Translations under genes and position numbers: made by a program
Source of the DNA: MGIIb-P sp963934015
Lineage (GTDB): Archaea > Thermoplasmatota > Poseidoniia > Poseidoniales > Thalassarchaeaceae
DNA: 64,000 bases
Direction: 5' to 3'
Assembly: GCA_963934015.1 (NCBI GenBank)
Contig: CAWVWT010000004.1
Coordinates: forward strand, 29,609-93,608
Notes under the pieces: model-generated
The model's input: only the letters and a program-made list of their open reading frames with translations
Database searches by the model: none
Told to the model about the DNA's origin: nothing
In this document: piece by piece, positions 52,097 through 61,684 of the stretch
Position numbering within the stretch: the stretch's first letter is position 1
How the letters are laid out: each line of letters opens with the position of its first letter

Positions 52097-52933
52097 ATGA
52101 GGATTGTATTGGTGGCCCGCGAACAAGCGCTGCGTATCGCTTCGGCTGTTGTTCGGGCACAAGACTTTGCAGATCGTGTGACCATTCTCAATCTAGATGG
52201 TGATGCAGAAACAGCCGAGCTGGCAGCGGCAGCAGGTGCAGAGGTCATCGAACACAGCGGCCTGACGGATGCCCCTTCAATCGCCAAGGCTCTTGCTGGA
52301 TCAACAGCGGAATCTGAGCGGACTGTGATTATTTCATTGGATGGAGATTGGAAGTTGTCAGACATGGCGAGAACAGTTGGTCTATCTCGGCAAGGACATG
52401 ATGTTTTCATTGCCTTCAAACATAGAAAAAAGAACCGGAAAAAAGCAGATGGAATGCCAGATTCCCCCGTCGACTCGGATACCTATACCTATGCGGATGC
52501 AGAAATCCAGTTCGCTTATTGTTCGCAAATTGGATTGATGTCTGTTTCTAACCAATCAAGCAGTTCCGTGCCGGCAGAATTGGATGCGAGCATTGATGTC
52601 CGGGTTGTTGAATTGGATTTACCAGCAGGCCCACCCCGAAGGGAATCGTTGGCGAGTGCCAGCCGATTTGCACAATTTTTCTACTGGATGCTTGAAAGTA
52701 AGCACCCACTCATTTTGTTTGGTGTACCTGGTATCGTATTCTTTTGGGTTGGATTTGAGATGGCCACTGAATTGATCAATTTTCAAGGTCCACATGATAG
52801 CGTTTCTTTGGGGGTCGCTCTCGCTGCTTTCGCCGCGACTTTGGTCGGAGTATTTTCTCTAACCACCAGTCTGATTCTCTATGTGCTCGGAAAACAAGTC
52901 AATCGGATGCCTGCTCGAACTCCATTCAAATGA
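52097..52933 (+). CDS. Divergent GT2-like membrane protein
   Basis: About 278 residues from the ATG giving MRIVLVAREQALR. The N-terminal 160 residues look like a shortened GT2: strand RIVLVAREQ, helix, strand VTILNLDGDAET, a GA-x-VIEHSGL stretch and IISLDGDWKLSDMA (the DxD-like site). The usual PxxNEE is absent (AREQA), so activity is uncertain. A C-terminal part with SRFAQFFYWMLESKHPLILFG and two helices (about 205-225, 235-262) resembles the tail of archaeal DPM-like transferases. The gene faces the intact GT2 at 51.1-52.0 kb; they may act together. Confidence 0.6.
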   Translation: MRIVLVAREQALRIASAVVRAQDFADRVTILNLDGDAETAELAAAAGAEVIEHSGLTDAPSIAKALAGSTAESERTVIISLDGDWKLSDMARTVGLSRQGHDVFIAFKHRKKNRKKADGMPDSPVDSDTYTYADAEIQFAYCSQIGLMSVSNQSSSSVPAELDASIDVRVVELDLPAGPPRRESLASASRFAQFFYWMLESKHPLILFGVPGIVFFWVGFEMATELINFQGPHDSVSLGVALAAFAATLVGVFSLTTSLILYVLGKQVNRMPARTPFK

Positions 52934-53168
52934 GGAACCAAAGGCCCAGCATCAGGGCGCTCAGGATGAATAAAAATCCTGCTTCAGCCCATTTCCAACT
53001 TTCGGACCAAGATTCCGCATCACGCTGCTTTGTTTTTTTCCAAATATCATAATCCACATCGGACAATTCCTGCTCCATTCTCAGCCATTCGGCTGATATC
53101 TTCCAGCGCTGCCGAATCAACAATAAGAGCATCGAAATGAGGACCGTGATGGCAATCTGGAACCACAC
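52926..53168 (-). CDS. Small two-span membrane protein
   Basis: 80 residues with a helix at each end (about 2-18 and 61-79) and a charged, tryptophan-rich middle (RMEQELSDVDYDIWKKTKQRD). No recognised family. Its stop overlaps the GT2-like gene's end and its start is 13 bases after the asnS stop, so it may be co-transcribed with asnS. Confidence 0.55.
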   Translation of the reverse strand: MWFQIAITVLISMLLLLIRQRWKISAEWLRMEQELSDVDYDIWKKTKQRDAESWSESWKWAEAGFLFILSALMLGLWFLI

Positions 53169-53180
53169 GACAGACCGACC

Positions 53181-54512
53181 TCACGGGGTCACGCGGCGGC
53201 TATCGCGGGGGAAGGGAATCACTTCACGGATATGATCGGCCCCAGCTAACCAACTACAAACGCGGTCGACACCGAGCCCAAATCCACCATGTGGGACACC
53301 TCCATATTTACGAATATCAATGTAAAATTCATAGGGCGCCCGAGGCGTCCCTTCTTCATCGATACGCTCTAGAATTTCAGTCTCCGACCAAGTTCTCTCC
53401 CCGCCACCGATAATCTCCCCATACCCTTCTGGGGCGAGTAAATCGTGGCAAAGAACGTATTTTGGATCATCTGGGTCTGGCCTATGGTAGAATGGTTTTG
53501 CAATTCTTGGATAGTGTGTAAGGAAGTGTGGTACATCGAAATCTTGGGTCAGTACTTTTTCTTTGGAATAGTCTAAATCTTGGCCCCATTCGATGTCAAC
53601 ACCCATGCCTTGTAGAGTTTCTACAGCCTCATCATAGCGAATCCGTGGATATGGGTTGTCAGCATAACGTGCAACCAAATCGAGGTCACGGCCTAGGGCT
53701 GCCAATTCATCAGAGCGCTCATCCAGAAGCGTACGCGCAATATGCCGAACGACGCCTTCCCCGTGGACCATCACATCTTCATTACCGGCCCAAGCAATTT
53801 CCATTTCCGCATGCCAGAATTCGGTTAGATGTCTCCGAGTCCGACTCTTCTCAGCACGGAATGATGGTGCGATAGTGTACAACCGTTCAAGGGCAGGCAT
53901 GGCCGCTTCAGCATACAGTTGCCAAGATTGTGTGAGGTAGGCCTTGCGTCCAAAATATGGTACTTCAAACAAGGTAGATCCCCCCTCGACGGCACCTGCA
54001 ACAAAGTTGGGTGCATGATATTCGGTGAAGTCGAGGCCACGAAAGTACCCGTGAATGGCTCCGAATACCGAAGATCGAATCTTCAGCATCTGCGTCATAC
54101 GTGCTGTGCGTAGGTAAAGGTGACGATTGTCAAGTAAGAATTCGGTTTCACCACCATCTGCATTGGCCATCGCACTTTCAGTAATTGGAAACGGGTTTTC
54201 AGGGTTGACTGGCCCGACTATGGTGGCGGAATCAACGACAAGTTCGTGACCACCTTCACTTCGCGCGTCTACATTGACTACACCTGTAACCATTACACTG
54301 GTTTCAATCAAAGCACCAGCCAGCGCTTCGAACGTATCATCGCCGACATCGGCTCTTTTGGCCACGCACTGGATCCGGCCAGTGCTGTCACGCAAAACAA
54401 TAAATCGAATTTTGTTGGAACCCCGTGTCCGATTAATCCAACCTTTCAGCTCAATTTGCTGCCCATCGTGGGCGCCGGATTGAACATCGCCGATGAAGAT
54501 ATCCTTCTCCAT
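53181..54512 (-). CDS. asnS: Asparaginyl-tRNA synthetase
   Basis: 443 residues from the ATG giving MEKDIFIGD. An OB-fold anticodon-binding domain at 1-115 (GWINRTRGSNKIRFIVLRD) is followed by a class II core: motif 2 region SFRAEKSRTRRHLTEFWHAEMEI near 215, the FEVPYFGRKAYLTQSWQLYAEA segment read in two parts near 185-205, and motif 3 GGFGLGVDRVCSWL near 415. The ending IPFPRDSRRVTP is typical of the AspRS/AsnRS group. The choice of AsnRS over AspRS rests on the FEVPYFG-x-KAYLTQS block and its overall likeness to archaeal AsnRS; I consider it likely, not certain. Confidence 0.88.
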   Translation of the reverse strand: MEKDIFIGDVQSGAHDGQQIELKGWINRTRGSNKIRFIVLRDSTGRIQCVAKRADVGDDTFEALAGALIETSVMVTGVVNVDARSEGGHELVVDSATIVGPVNPENPFPITESAMANADGGETEFLLDNRHLYLRTARMTQMLKIRSSVFGAIHGYFRGLDFTEYHAPNFVAGAVEGGSTLFEVPYFGRKAYLTQSWQLYAEAAMPALERLYTIAPSFRAEKSRTRRHLTEFWHAEMEIAWAGNEDVMVHGEGVVRHIARTLLDERSDELAALGRDLDLVARYADNPYPRIRYDEAVETLQGMGVDIEWGQDLDYSKEKVLTQDFDVPHFLTHYPRIAKPFYHRPDPDDPKYVLCHDLLAPEGYGEIIGGGERTWSETEILERIDEEGTPRAPYEFYIDIRKYGGVPHGGFGLGVDRVCSWLAGADHIREVIPFPRDSRRVTP

Positions 54513-54610
54513 AATCAAGCCTCCAAAGCGGTCGAGTGTGTCTCAGCATTTCAATGCCTCCGGTCTCCATCGTGAGATTTTGCATGGTATCCAGAGGGAT
54601 CGGAATTAGG

Positions 54611-54684
54611 CGGGCGCTAGGGGGTTCGAACCCCTGGCCTACGGGTTAAGAGCCCGTCGCTCTACCTAGCTAAGCTAAGCGCCC
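54611..54684 (-). tRNA. trnK: tRNA-Lys (anticodon CUU)
   Basis: Read on the minus strand, the acceptor GGGCGCT (54684-54678) pairs with AGCGCCC (54618-54612), discriminator G. The anticodon stem is ACGGG/CCCGT with loop CTCTTAA (anticodon CTT); the T arm contains GGGTTCGAACCCC. No intron is seen. A second lysine isoacceptor in addition to the UUU tRNA at 16.5 kb. Confidence 0.95.
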
Positions 54685-54733
54685 AACCCGTCCACCAGCC
54701 ATCCCTCTATGAGGATAGCGCTTGCAGGGTGTG

Positions 54734-55441
54734 TCATAGGCGCGCAGTCGGCTTGCGGATGAGTTCGCACCCACCTGGTGCTGCGAGTACGACCACATCA
54801 GCCGTATTGGTGAACAAGCCAACCTCAACAACGCCCGCTATCGCCCGCAAGTCGAATTCTAATTGAACGGGGTCAGCAATCGTCGCTCCAAAGTGCGCAT
54901 CTAGAATGGGATTTCCATTGTCAGTTAGATATTCAGTCCCTCGAAGTTCAACGGGTCCAGCGCAAAGTGATTCAATTCTTCGTTTGGTTTGCTCCCACCC
55001 ATACGGGTTGACTTCGATGGGAAGGGGGAATGCACCGAGTACGTCAACACGCTTACTCGCATCAGCGACAACAATCATCGCTCCGCTAGATTCTGCAACA
55101 ATCTTCTCACGCAATAGCGCACCGCCACCACCCTTGATGAGATGCAGATTTTGGTCGAATTCATCAGCACCATCTATGACCAAATCTAGATGGTGGCAAT
55201 TATCCCAATCAAGCATAGGTATGCCCTGTTCTATAGACAGGTTTTCAGTTGCATCAGAAGTTGGAATTCCCGCAATTTCCAACCCTTCTTCGCGAATTCT
55301 TCGGCCCAATTCTAGGATGGTATATTTCACTGTGGAACCAGTTCCAATTCCGATCTGCATTCCGTTCTCAACAAAGGCACATGCGGCAATACCTGCTTCA
55401 GCTTTCATAGCCTCTTTCTCTTCGGGGGTAAATTGGCTCAT
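54734..55441 (-). CDS. rpiA: Ribose-5-phosphate isomerase A
   Basis: 235 residues from the ATG giving MSQFTPEEKEAMK. It interconverts ribose 5-phosphate and ribulose 5-phosphate. Motifs: QIGIGTGSTVKY near 29 (phosphate binding), IPTSDATENLS near 58, LVIDGADEFD near 87 with catalytic acids, and LIKGGGGALLREKIV near 100 with the catalytic Lys region. The length is usual. The divergent giant surface-protein gene starts 76 bases away. Confidence 0.94.
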   Translation of the reverse strand: MSQFTPEEKEAMKAEAGIAACAFVENGMQIGIGTGSTVKYTILELGRRIREEGLEIAGIPTSDATENLSIEQGIPMLDWDNCHHLDLVIDGADEFDQNLHLIKGGGGALLREKIVAESSGAMIVVADASKRVDVLGAFPLPIEVNPYGWEQTKRRIESLCAGPVELRGTEYLTDNGNPILDAHFGATIADPVQLEFDLRAIAGVVEVGLFTNTADVVVLAAPGGCELIRKPTARL

Positions 55442-55497
55442 TGTTCTGGGCTCATCCGATAAAGGGCATATCCTTTCGCACTGGCACCTAATCAATA

Positions 55498-55515
55498 CCG
55501 CCCCTTATGGGGCGG
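55498..55515. repeat. Inverted repeat just upstream of the giant surface-protein start
   Basis: CCGCCCCTTATGGGGCGG, a 7-base stem with TTAT at the centre, ends two bases before the ATG at 55518 and lies 57 bases from the rpiA start on the other strand. It could be an operator or leader hairpin. Confidence 0.35.
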
Positions 55516-55517
55516 CG

Positions 55518-58500
55518 ATGGATTCAAACACTTCCAGTCGAGTCGAAGAAGTCATGCGTACTCAGCGTATACCATGGGCGACACCCCTCTTCCTGAGTCT
55601 CTTGATGCTGGGTATGAGTATGACAATGCTTGTTCAGGGCCCCGAAACCGAACCTTTCGGTGATAATTCCTCCAAGAATGTCGGTTTGAATGAACCAACT
55701 TCAGCCACAGTTCAAGTTGCAAATGGCAGTTCTTCTGCTCTCAAAGCTGAAATTCCAGTGGGGCACACAGTCGAATCCATCGATATCTCCCTGTCGCCCG
55801 ATGCTCTGGCCTACAGTGACGGATTTACTTGGTCCGGGGAATCTGATTGGAACGCTTCTGGGGCTTTACTGGACAGAGTCAATGTGAATGTGACAGATGG
55901 GATACAACTGCTCCCTCAAGAATGGGTTTGGGATTTTGAGAATTCTAATCATGGATGGTCCTTACAATCATCCGGTGGATGGGCCTGGGGCTACGATTCC
56001 ACACTCGGACAGAGTGGTGGTGTACATGGAGGAACCAAGGCGATTTACACATACAACGGTAATTACCCCAATTACATGTCTGGCACGCATTGGGCGACCA
56101 GTCCAGTCATCGATTGTTCAGGATGCAGTGGGACATGGAATTTGCAGTATTGGAAGCGATTGGGTGTTGAATATCATGCGTATGATCATGCTTACGTCCA
56201 GGTCAAAAATGCACAGGGTAATTGGGTCCAAATTTATTCAAGTTCCGGAACCATTAACGATGGTTCATTCCAACTCGTGACATACAATATTGCAAATTAT
56301 GTGCAAAATAACCCTGCTTTCAGAGTTCGATTTGGCTTAGGGTCTACTGATGGTTCAGTGACTTACACAGGCTGGAATGTTGACGATGTATCGATATCCC
56401 CTGCCGGAGGTGGTGGTGGTGGCGAAGAGGCGAATTGGACAAGTGCTCGATTTGGACCTAGTATGACTGGAACTCATGGTATGGAGGGTGCACGCTATGG
56501 TATCACTTCAATCGATGCGACTGTTCCAAACGGTGCTGACTTGCGCCTTTCAATTCTGGATGGTGTATCTAAAACGCCTATTCCAGGTTTTTCTGATTTA
56601 GATCCGACTTGGGTTGATCTCGGTTCAATCGATCCAGAAAAGCACCCCAACCTTCGGCTCAAACTGTACTTTGATGCAAGAGGTGGTGCCCTCTCGCCAA
56701 TCGTTCATCAAATCCACATGAACCACCGATATGGTACCTCATTCGCATCAAATCCGATCGATGCAGGCTGGTCGCTGAATGCCATGAATTGGAACAATGG
56801 GCAAATCAGTGGTTCAAACGGTGCAACGGCAACCTCGCCAATTTTTACATCTCACCGTACTATTTCACAGATTCAATTCTCTTCATCGTCATCGGGTTCG
56901 TATAACCTAGACGCCTCAGTCGATGGCGGGGCATGGCAAAGTACCAGCCCCAGTGGGATTTCCGTTTTGGCTGATTATGGTAGTTCAATCCAAATTCGTA
57001 TCACCTGTAATGGGTCGTGCAGCCTCACTGACCTGACATTGGAGATTCTTGGTGGGCATTTACCCACGGGTCCACAATTTGACATTGGGGAAGATGGGTG
57101 GGCAGAATGGGAATTTTCACACCCACACATTTCCAATTGGGGTTGGCAAGATCGGTTCACGAATGGAGATCTTTCTTCAGATATGTCTTGGGTAGCACCG
57201 GGGATGAAACAGATTGGCTTGCTATTGCCAAAGAGTGGTTTAGACTCATTTTCTGTAGAACTGGCTCCATTTTCATCGACGCAACCAGTCGATGTTTCCC
57301 TGACGCTTGGTGGTTCTACAATCACGACGAAGAATATTGGATTTACCACTGACACCGAAACCTTTGTCCTTACATCAGCAGATATCAGCAATCTCAATGC
57401 CGAACTCAACAACGCCTCTACTTACTGGAATGTCGGAAGTAACATCGAATACGCTATTGCAACCATCGATGTTCAGGGGACATCCGGCTCCCTGCGTGTA
57501 GGTGGGTTATCTGCTATTCATCGCCCAGTTGTTGATTTGTCATTCGCTGTCGATTCAGCATTTGTAATGTCGATGAATCAGGCACTCCCCAGTGCTCAAA
57601 TTCAGTCGCAACATCGCCTGGTTCCATTGACACTGCAATCCAGTACACCTGGAGCTTTCATCGGGTCGATTACTGACCTAGTGACGTCCGAAAATGTCGC
57701 GCTTGATTCTGCAACAGTTTCGAACTTTTCCCAATTGGCACCCGTGGCCCCATCGTGGCAATGGATGGAACTAGATCTGAATTATTCTTGGAATAATGGA
57801 ATACCCGACCATTTATCTGTTACAGTAGAAACAGATGGTGCGCGCGCTTTCTATGAATTTCCTGTGGACGGATTGACCTATACGATGACACGTATGGACG
57901 GCGCCTCAGCCTCCCCGCTTCAGTTCAAGGATTCGAGTGGTGGGGCGATTTTTATTCTAAACACTCAGAATCTTGCGGTGACCTTACCATTCCAGACATC
58001 AGCCAGCCTAGATGATTCTGATCAATTCAAGATTAGCGCATCGTTGTACATGGAAAATGGAGCCCCATCTCCACCACATATTGAAATTGCAGGCCAATCT
58101 AGCCAAGGCGTTGAAAACGATGTACAAATCGCTGGTTGGCAGGTCTACAATGAGTTAGGGAACATGATTCCTGAATCGATGTCCTATTTGCGTTCTAGCA
58201 GCCCGATTTCAGTTGAAGTTCAGCTTGGATTTGAAGGCCTATCTTCTATTTTTGGGCAGGAGTCTGAAACCATCAATCCTCGAAGCGGGGATGTGCGCGT
58301 ACACCTTCTGGAAAATGGTGTCGAGATATTGAATACTACAATCATCGATGAAGGTATCGTTCGATTTGACTTCAGCACTCAACCTGGAACGGGAAATGCC
58401 ACATATTCAATTGAGGTGGAACCACTGGTAGGTCAAGAATTTATTTCAGTAATCGCAATGAATCGAACCTTCACCGTGGACTCACTCAATCCACAAGTGG

Positions 58501-60899
58501 TCGGACAAAACATTGCACAATATGACCATCGATTGCCATCCCCAAATCAATTGATTATGTTGGAAATTTATGATCGCCCCGTCCTACCCACCAATCTAAC
58601 ATTGATGGTTTGGAGGGAGTGGATTGAAGATTCAAATGTGAATGGTATCATCGAAGAGAATGAATTCACCCCCCTACCACTACAAACACCAGCTGATTTG
58701 AGTGCCTCAACAGGCAACTACACTCTACTTCTCGATGATACTGAAGCTGATGATGGGGATTTGGTTGCAGGCTATGTCATTGGGGCCGATCCGGCTGGAA
58801 ACGCAATCACAGATGGTGGCACTCCAGGGGAATCCGCGCAATTGTTCACCTACCAGATACTACCAGACGGTCCACCTTTACTTCCAGGGCAGGGTGGGTT
58901 TTCTAATTCCCCTGACGGCCGCCAATCATACCTTCACCCAGGTGTGGATTATGAATTTGGATTACATATCATCGAACCAAATGGGTGGGCGGACATTGGG
59001 GACCTGCGTCTACAGTTGGCCAGTAATTCAGTCACAGATACACTCGCCATCGAATGGTCAGCATCTGACGGTAAATGCGATGTTTTGTCACAGCATTTCA
59101 TTGTAGAACGATGTGGAGTTCGCGCATGGACTGGTGAATTGACTCCGTTCAATTCCGACCTAGAATTCTTTGTCGAATTCCAGCTTAATTGGTCGCTGCC
59201 GCGTGAAGGCGATATGCGCTGGGAACCCTCGATTGAAGTTACAGATCGCAGTGGACAAGGCGCTTGGCTTTCACTCCCACAAATGCGTTGGAGATATTCA
59301 CCAGACCTCGCAATTGACACAGAAGACATGATGCTGAGTATTGGCACAGGAACTTACTCGGATGAGGGCGCATGGGTATCTCCCTCATCGACAATTGCTT
59401 TGACTGGGGACATACACTTCCCAGTTACCGGTACAAGACCTAGTGAAGATTTCAATGTCAGGGTTCTGTTGGATGGTCAAGAATCCCTAATTCAAAGCGT
59501 GAACGGACTTTGGGCGGTTCAGCTATCAGCACCAGCGGAATCCGGCTCCTATCCGTTAACTGTCGAAATCGCTAATCCGCCCGAAGGTGCTAACGATGTG
59601 ACCGATACTGCCGCAGCATTACGATGGATTGTTGTGGACCCTGAAGGTCCAGAAGTAATCGATGTTTTGTCACCCCGGGTGGATAGTGTACTACCTATAG
59701 ATGCCTTAGGTGATCTGCAAATCAATATTCAAATTTCTGAACTCGAACAAATTGATGCCGAAAGTCTGGTTCTTCATTGGAAGATGATTCGTGGGACTGA
59801 TGTAACATCCACACCTCTTGCCTACGGTGATGCACCTCTAATCATCGAAGGTGGGAATCTTGCTGGGCAATCGATTATTGCTGGTACTACACTTGACATT
59901 ACAGATTCGATTCCTGATGAATATTTTGCAGATAATTTACGATTCCATATCTGGATTGAAGGTCAAGATATGGCCGGGAACCCTGTCCAAACTTCTTCAG
60001 ATTCAAACTACGAAGACAAACCATTCGCTTCATGGGCCATCGAGCGAAGGGCAGCTGAATTTGAAGTGGTCGATGGGGATATCACATATTCAAAATCAGG
60101 TGATATTGAATCAGGGGAGAATGTCATGGTTACCATTGCGGTACGCAACGACGGTGAAGTCGATGGAACTGTACGACTTTTCCTCACCGAAGTTCACTTG
60201 GACGGGTCAACCCGCGAGTTGACTGCTATTGCATTGGAGCAAACAATACCGACTGGTGAACGTGGCCTAGTTAACATGGATTGGGTTCCATCTGAGAATG
60301 GTCGTCAGTGGATTCGAGTTACAATGGACGATGGCACCATCGCAACGGGACCCACGTTGAACGTGGTTGAGGAAGAAGATTCAGGGTTCCTGGGCTCCAT
60401 CTTTGGCGGAGTTGATTTGGTGTGGGCGGTTCTTTTTACTGGATTGATTCTCCTTCTTGCCAGCGTCCTGATGATTGCGCTGCGCAGTGGTGGCTCCAAC
60501 ACCTCGTATCTAGATGAAAGTGATGATTATTGGGAGGATGAAGGTGAAGTAAATCTTTTGCCATCAGGCGCCAATCCAGACGAAGCTAAAGGATTCCCGT
60601 TGGACTATCGCGATGAAACTGTTCGACATGTAATGGCCCAGCATGGGATTTCAGACACCATCGGATTCTTGCAGCACGCCCGAGGTTTTGACAAGGATGG
60701 TAATGAATATCTTAACAAATCGGAATTAGACGAAGCAGCAACTTCATTTGTGGCTGCAGGAAGCCTTGTCGAAGCTCAAGTGGGCAGCGTGCAGGTATTT
60801 GATCCAGAGGCGATGAGTCCTGAACAATTGGAATGGTATGAGCAAGCCAAACAATGGGGTGGATACTATGATGAGGCCGGAAATTGGGTTCCATTGTAG
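55518..60899 (+). CDS. Giant surface protein (1793 residues): signal, MAM-like domain, beta repeats, TM helix, EF-hand tail
   Basis: Start at the ATG giving MDSNTSSRVEEVM (an ATG 12 codons later is also possible); the frame upstream is antisense to rpiA. A signal or anchor helix lies at 20-40. Residues 136-295 recall a MAM-like/jelly-roll domain (WDFENSNHGWS, then ATSPVIDCSG, a RVRFGLGSTDG strand and GWNVDDVSI). It is followed by a Gly-rich spacer and about 1300 residues of beta-sandwich repeats with many Asn-x-Ser/Thr sites. A membrane helix sits at 1632-1655. The cytoplasmic tail has an EF-hand loop, DKDGNEYLNKSE at 1725-1736, and ends WGGYYDEAGNWVPL. Probably an adhesion or degradation-related surface protein. 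Confidence 0.8.
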   Translation: MDSNTSSRVEEVMRTQRIPWATPLFLSLLMLGMSMTMLVQGPETEPFGDNSSKNVGLNEPTSATVQVANGSSSALKAEIPVGHTVESIDISLSPDALAYSDGFTWSGESDWNASGALLDRVNVNVTDGIQLLPQEWVWDFENSNHGWSLQSSGGWAWGYDSTLGQSGGVHGGTKAIYTYNGNYPNYMSGTHWATSPVIDCSGCSGTWNLQYWKRLGVEYHAYDHAYVQVKNAQGNWVQIYSSSGTINDGSFQLVTYNIANYVQNNPAFRVRFGLGSTDGSVTYTGWNVDDVSISPAGGGGGGEEANWTSARFGPSMTGTHGMEGARYGITSIDATVPNGADLRLSILDGVSKTPIPGFSDLDPTWVDLGSIDPEKHPNLRLKLYFDARGGALSPIVHQIHMNHRYGTSFASNPIDAGWSLNAMNWNNGQISGSNGATATSPIFTSHRTISQIQFSSSSSGSYNLDASVDGGAWQSTSPSGISVLADYGSSIQIRITCNGSCSLTDLTLEILGGHLPTGPQFDIGEDGWAEWEFSHPHISNWGWQDRFTNGDLSSDMSWVAPGMKQIGLLLPKSGLDSFSVELAPFSSTQPVDVSLTLGGSTITTKNIGFTTDTETFVLTSADISNLNAELNNASTYWNVGSNIEYAIATIDVQGTSGSLRVGGLSAIHRPVVDLSFAVDSAFVMSMNQALPSAQIQSQHRLVPLTLQSSTPGAFIGSITDLVTSENVALDSATVSNFSQLAPVAPSWQWMELDLNYSWNNGIPDHLSVTVETDGARAFYEFPVDGLTYTMTRMDGASASPLQFKDSSGGAIFILNTQNLAVTLPFQTSASLDDSDQFKISASLYMENGAPSPPHIEIAGQSSQGVENDVQIAGWQVYNELGNMIPESMSYLRSSSPISVEVQLGFEGLSSIFGQESETINPRSGDVRVHLLENGVEILNTTIIDEGIVRFDFSTQPGTGNATYSIEVEPLVGQEFISVIAMNRTFTVDSLNPQVVGQNIAQYDHRLPSPNQLIMLEIYDRPVLPTNLTLMVWREWIEDSNVNGIIEENEFTPLPLQTPADLSASTGNYTLLLDDTEADDGDLVAGYVIGADPAGNAITDGGTPGESAQLFTYQILPDGPPLLPGQGGFSNSPDGRQSYLHPGVDYEFGLHIIEPNGWADIGDLRLQLASNSVTDTLAIEWSASDGKCDVLSQHFIVERCGVRAWTGELTPFNSDLEFFVEFQLNWSLPREGDMRWEPSIEVTDRSGQGAWLSLPQMRWRYSPDLAIDTEDMMLSIGTGTYSDEGAWVSPSSTIALTGDIHFPVTGTRPSEDFNVRVLLDGQESLIQSVNGLWAVQLSAPAESGSYPLTVEIANPPEGANDVTDTAAALRWIVVDPEGPEVIDVLSPRVDSVLPIDALGDLQINIQISELEQIDAESLVLHWKMIRGTDVTSTPLAYGDAPLIIEGGNLAGQSIIAGTTLDITDSIPDEYFADNLRFHIWIEGQDMAGNPVQTSSDSNYEDKPFASWAIERRAAEFEVVDGDITYSKSGDIESGENVMVTIAVRNDGEVDGTVRLFLTEVHLDGSTRELTAIALEQTIPTGERGLVNMDWVPSENGRQWIRVTMDDGTIATGPTLNVVEEEDSGFLGSIFGGVDLVWAVLFTGLILLLASVLMIALRSGGSNTSYLDESDDYWEDEGEVNLLPSGANPDEAKGFPLDYRDETVRHVMAQHGISDTIGFLQHARGFDKDGNEYLNKSELDEAATSFVAAGSLVEAQVGSVQVFDPEAMSPEQLEWYEQAKQWGGYYDEAGNWVPL

Positions 60900-60939
60900 T
60901 TCCATTACATTGAAAACAGGGACGCTACCCTCCAGAGGT

Positions 60940-61236
60940 GGGATCAGGAGGACCACTGACAGTGTACGACACTGAGGAAAGTCCCCTCTGCATAGGTGCA
61001 GGTGGCTCGACGCAAGGCGAGTGTCCGGGAGGGCAGGCTCTGTAGAAGCAACGAATCGGCTCGGGCGCACGATGAATCCGCAAGGAGGAGATTTCCCGAT
61101 GCTGACTGAGACGAACACCCCCACCGCAGCAAGTCCAAACAGTTCCAATGACGGCACCGGAAGGAACGGGTAGGATGCATAGTTGAATGTGGTTAACCGG
61201 AAACGGCGAACAGAAAGGGGCTTACTCCCTGATCCC
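60940..61236 (+). ncRNA. rnpB: RNase P RNA
   Basis: The catalytic RNA of RNase P. P1 is readable: GGGATCAGGAG (60940-60950) pairs with CTCCCTGATCCC at the 3' end (61225-61236) with one bulge. The conserved region I GAGGAAAGTCC is at 60974-60984, and the conserved region V and P4 3' strand ACAGAAAGGGGCTTAC at 61210-61225. The length of about 297 bases suits an archaeal type A RNA. Both ends are inferred from P1, so a few bases may be off. The open frames across this stretch are not genes. The likely protein partner Pop5 is at 13.97 kb. Confidence 0.93.
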
Positions 61237-61275
61237 ATTCAATTTGTCCTAGTGGTAACGTTGTCATTTGCGAAA

Positions 61276-61623
61276 TCACTCGTTTCCGACGAGTTTGTAA
61301 TCGTCAGAGAGTGGTGTTGCACCGGTTTCCATTGAGAGAATTTTACCGTCTTTGAATTGAAGGAATGACAACACGGCTTCAGAGGTTGAACCGTTGGCAA
61401 AGTGCACAATGGAATGGGCGACACCGACTTCGTCATTTTCGAAGAGGACCCTGTTTTTTTCCGAGGTTGGTGCGTTGTTACCAGCGAAAGCCAAAACATC
61501 GGACTTTCCCATGGTGACACCACCGACGTGAGGGTTGAAGACAAACTCGTTATGAAGGATTTCTGCGAGGGCTTCGACGTTTCCTGTGTCCCAGGCTTCG
61601 TTGTATGCTGCTATGATTGACAT
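61276..61623 (-). CDS. SnoaL/NTF2-like protein
   Basis: 115 residues with the cone-shaped NTF2 fold pattern: N-terminal helices (IIAAYNEAWDTGNVEALAEIL), a HNEFVFNPHVGG strand, and later strands VAHSIVHFANGSTSEAVLSFLQFKDGKI. Such small proteins are stress-related or isomerase-like; no catalytic set is recognisable. Convergent with rnpB, 39 bases between their ends. Confidence 0.7.
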   Translation of the reverse strand: MSIIAAYNEAWDTGNVEALAEILHNEFVFNPHVGGVTMGKSDVLAFAGNNAPTSEKNRVLFENDEVGVAHSIVHFANGSTSEAVLSFLQFKDGKILSMETGATPLSDDYKLVGNE

Positions 61624-61684
61624 GGTTCTTGGATTTGGGAGTGGTGTTTAAACTCACCGTAGTGGGTAATCATCACTTATTCGA

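Noticed and set aside
54906..55517. Upstream extension of the giant surface protein frame
   Set aside because: It is exactly antisense to rpiA; a signal-like helix follows the ATG at 55518, so the extension is a shadow.
60744..61238. Minus-strand frame covering RNase P RNA
   Set aside because: The conserved RNase P sequence blocks and P1 pairing explain the region; the frame also covers the end of the surface-protein gene.
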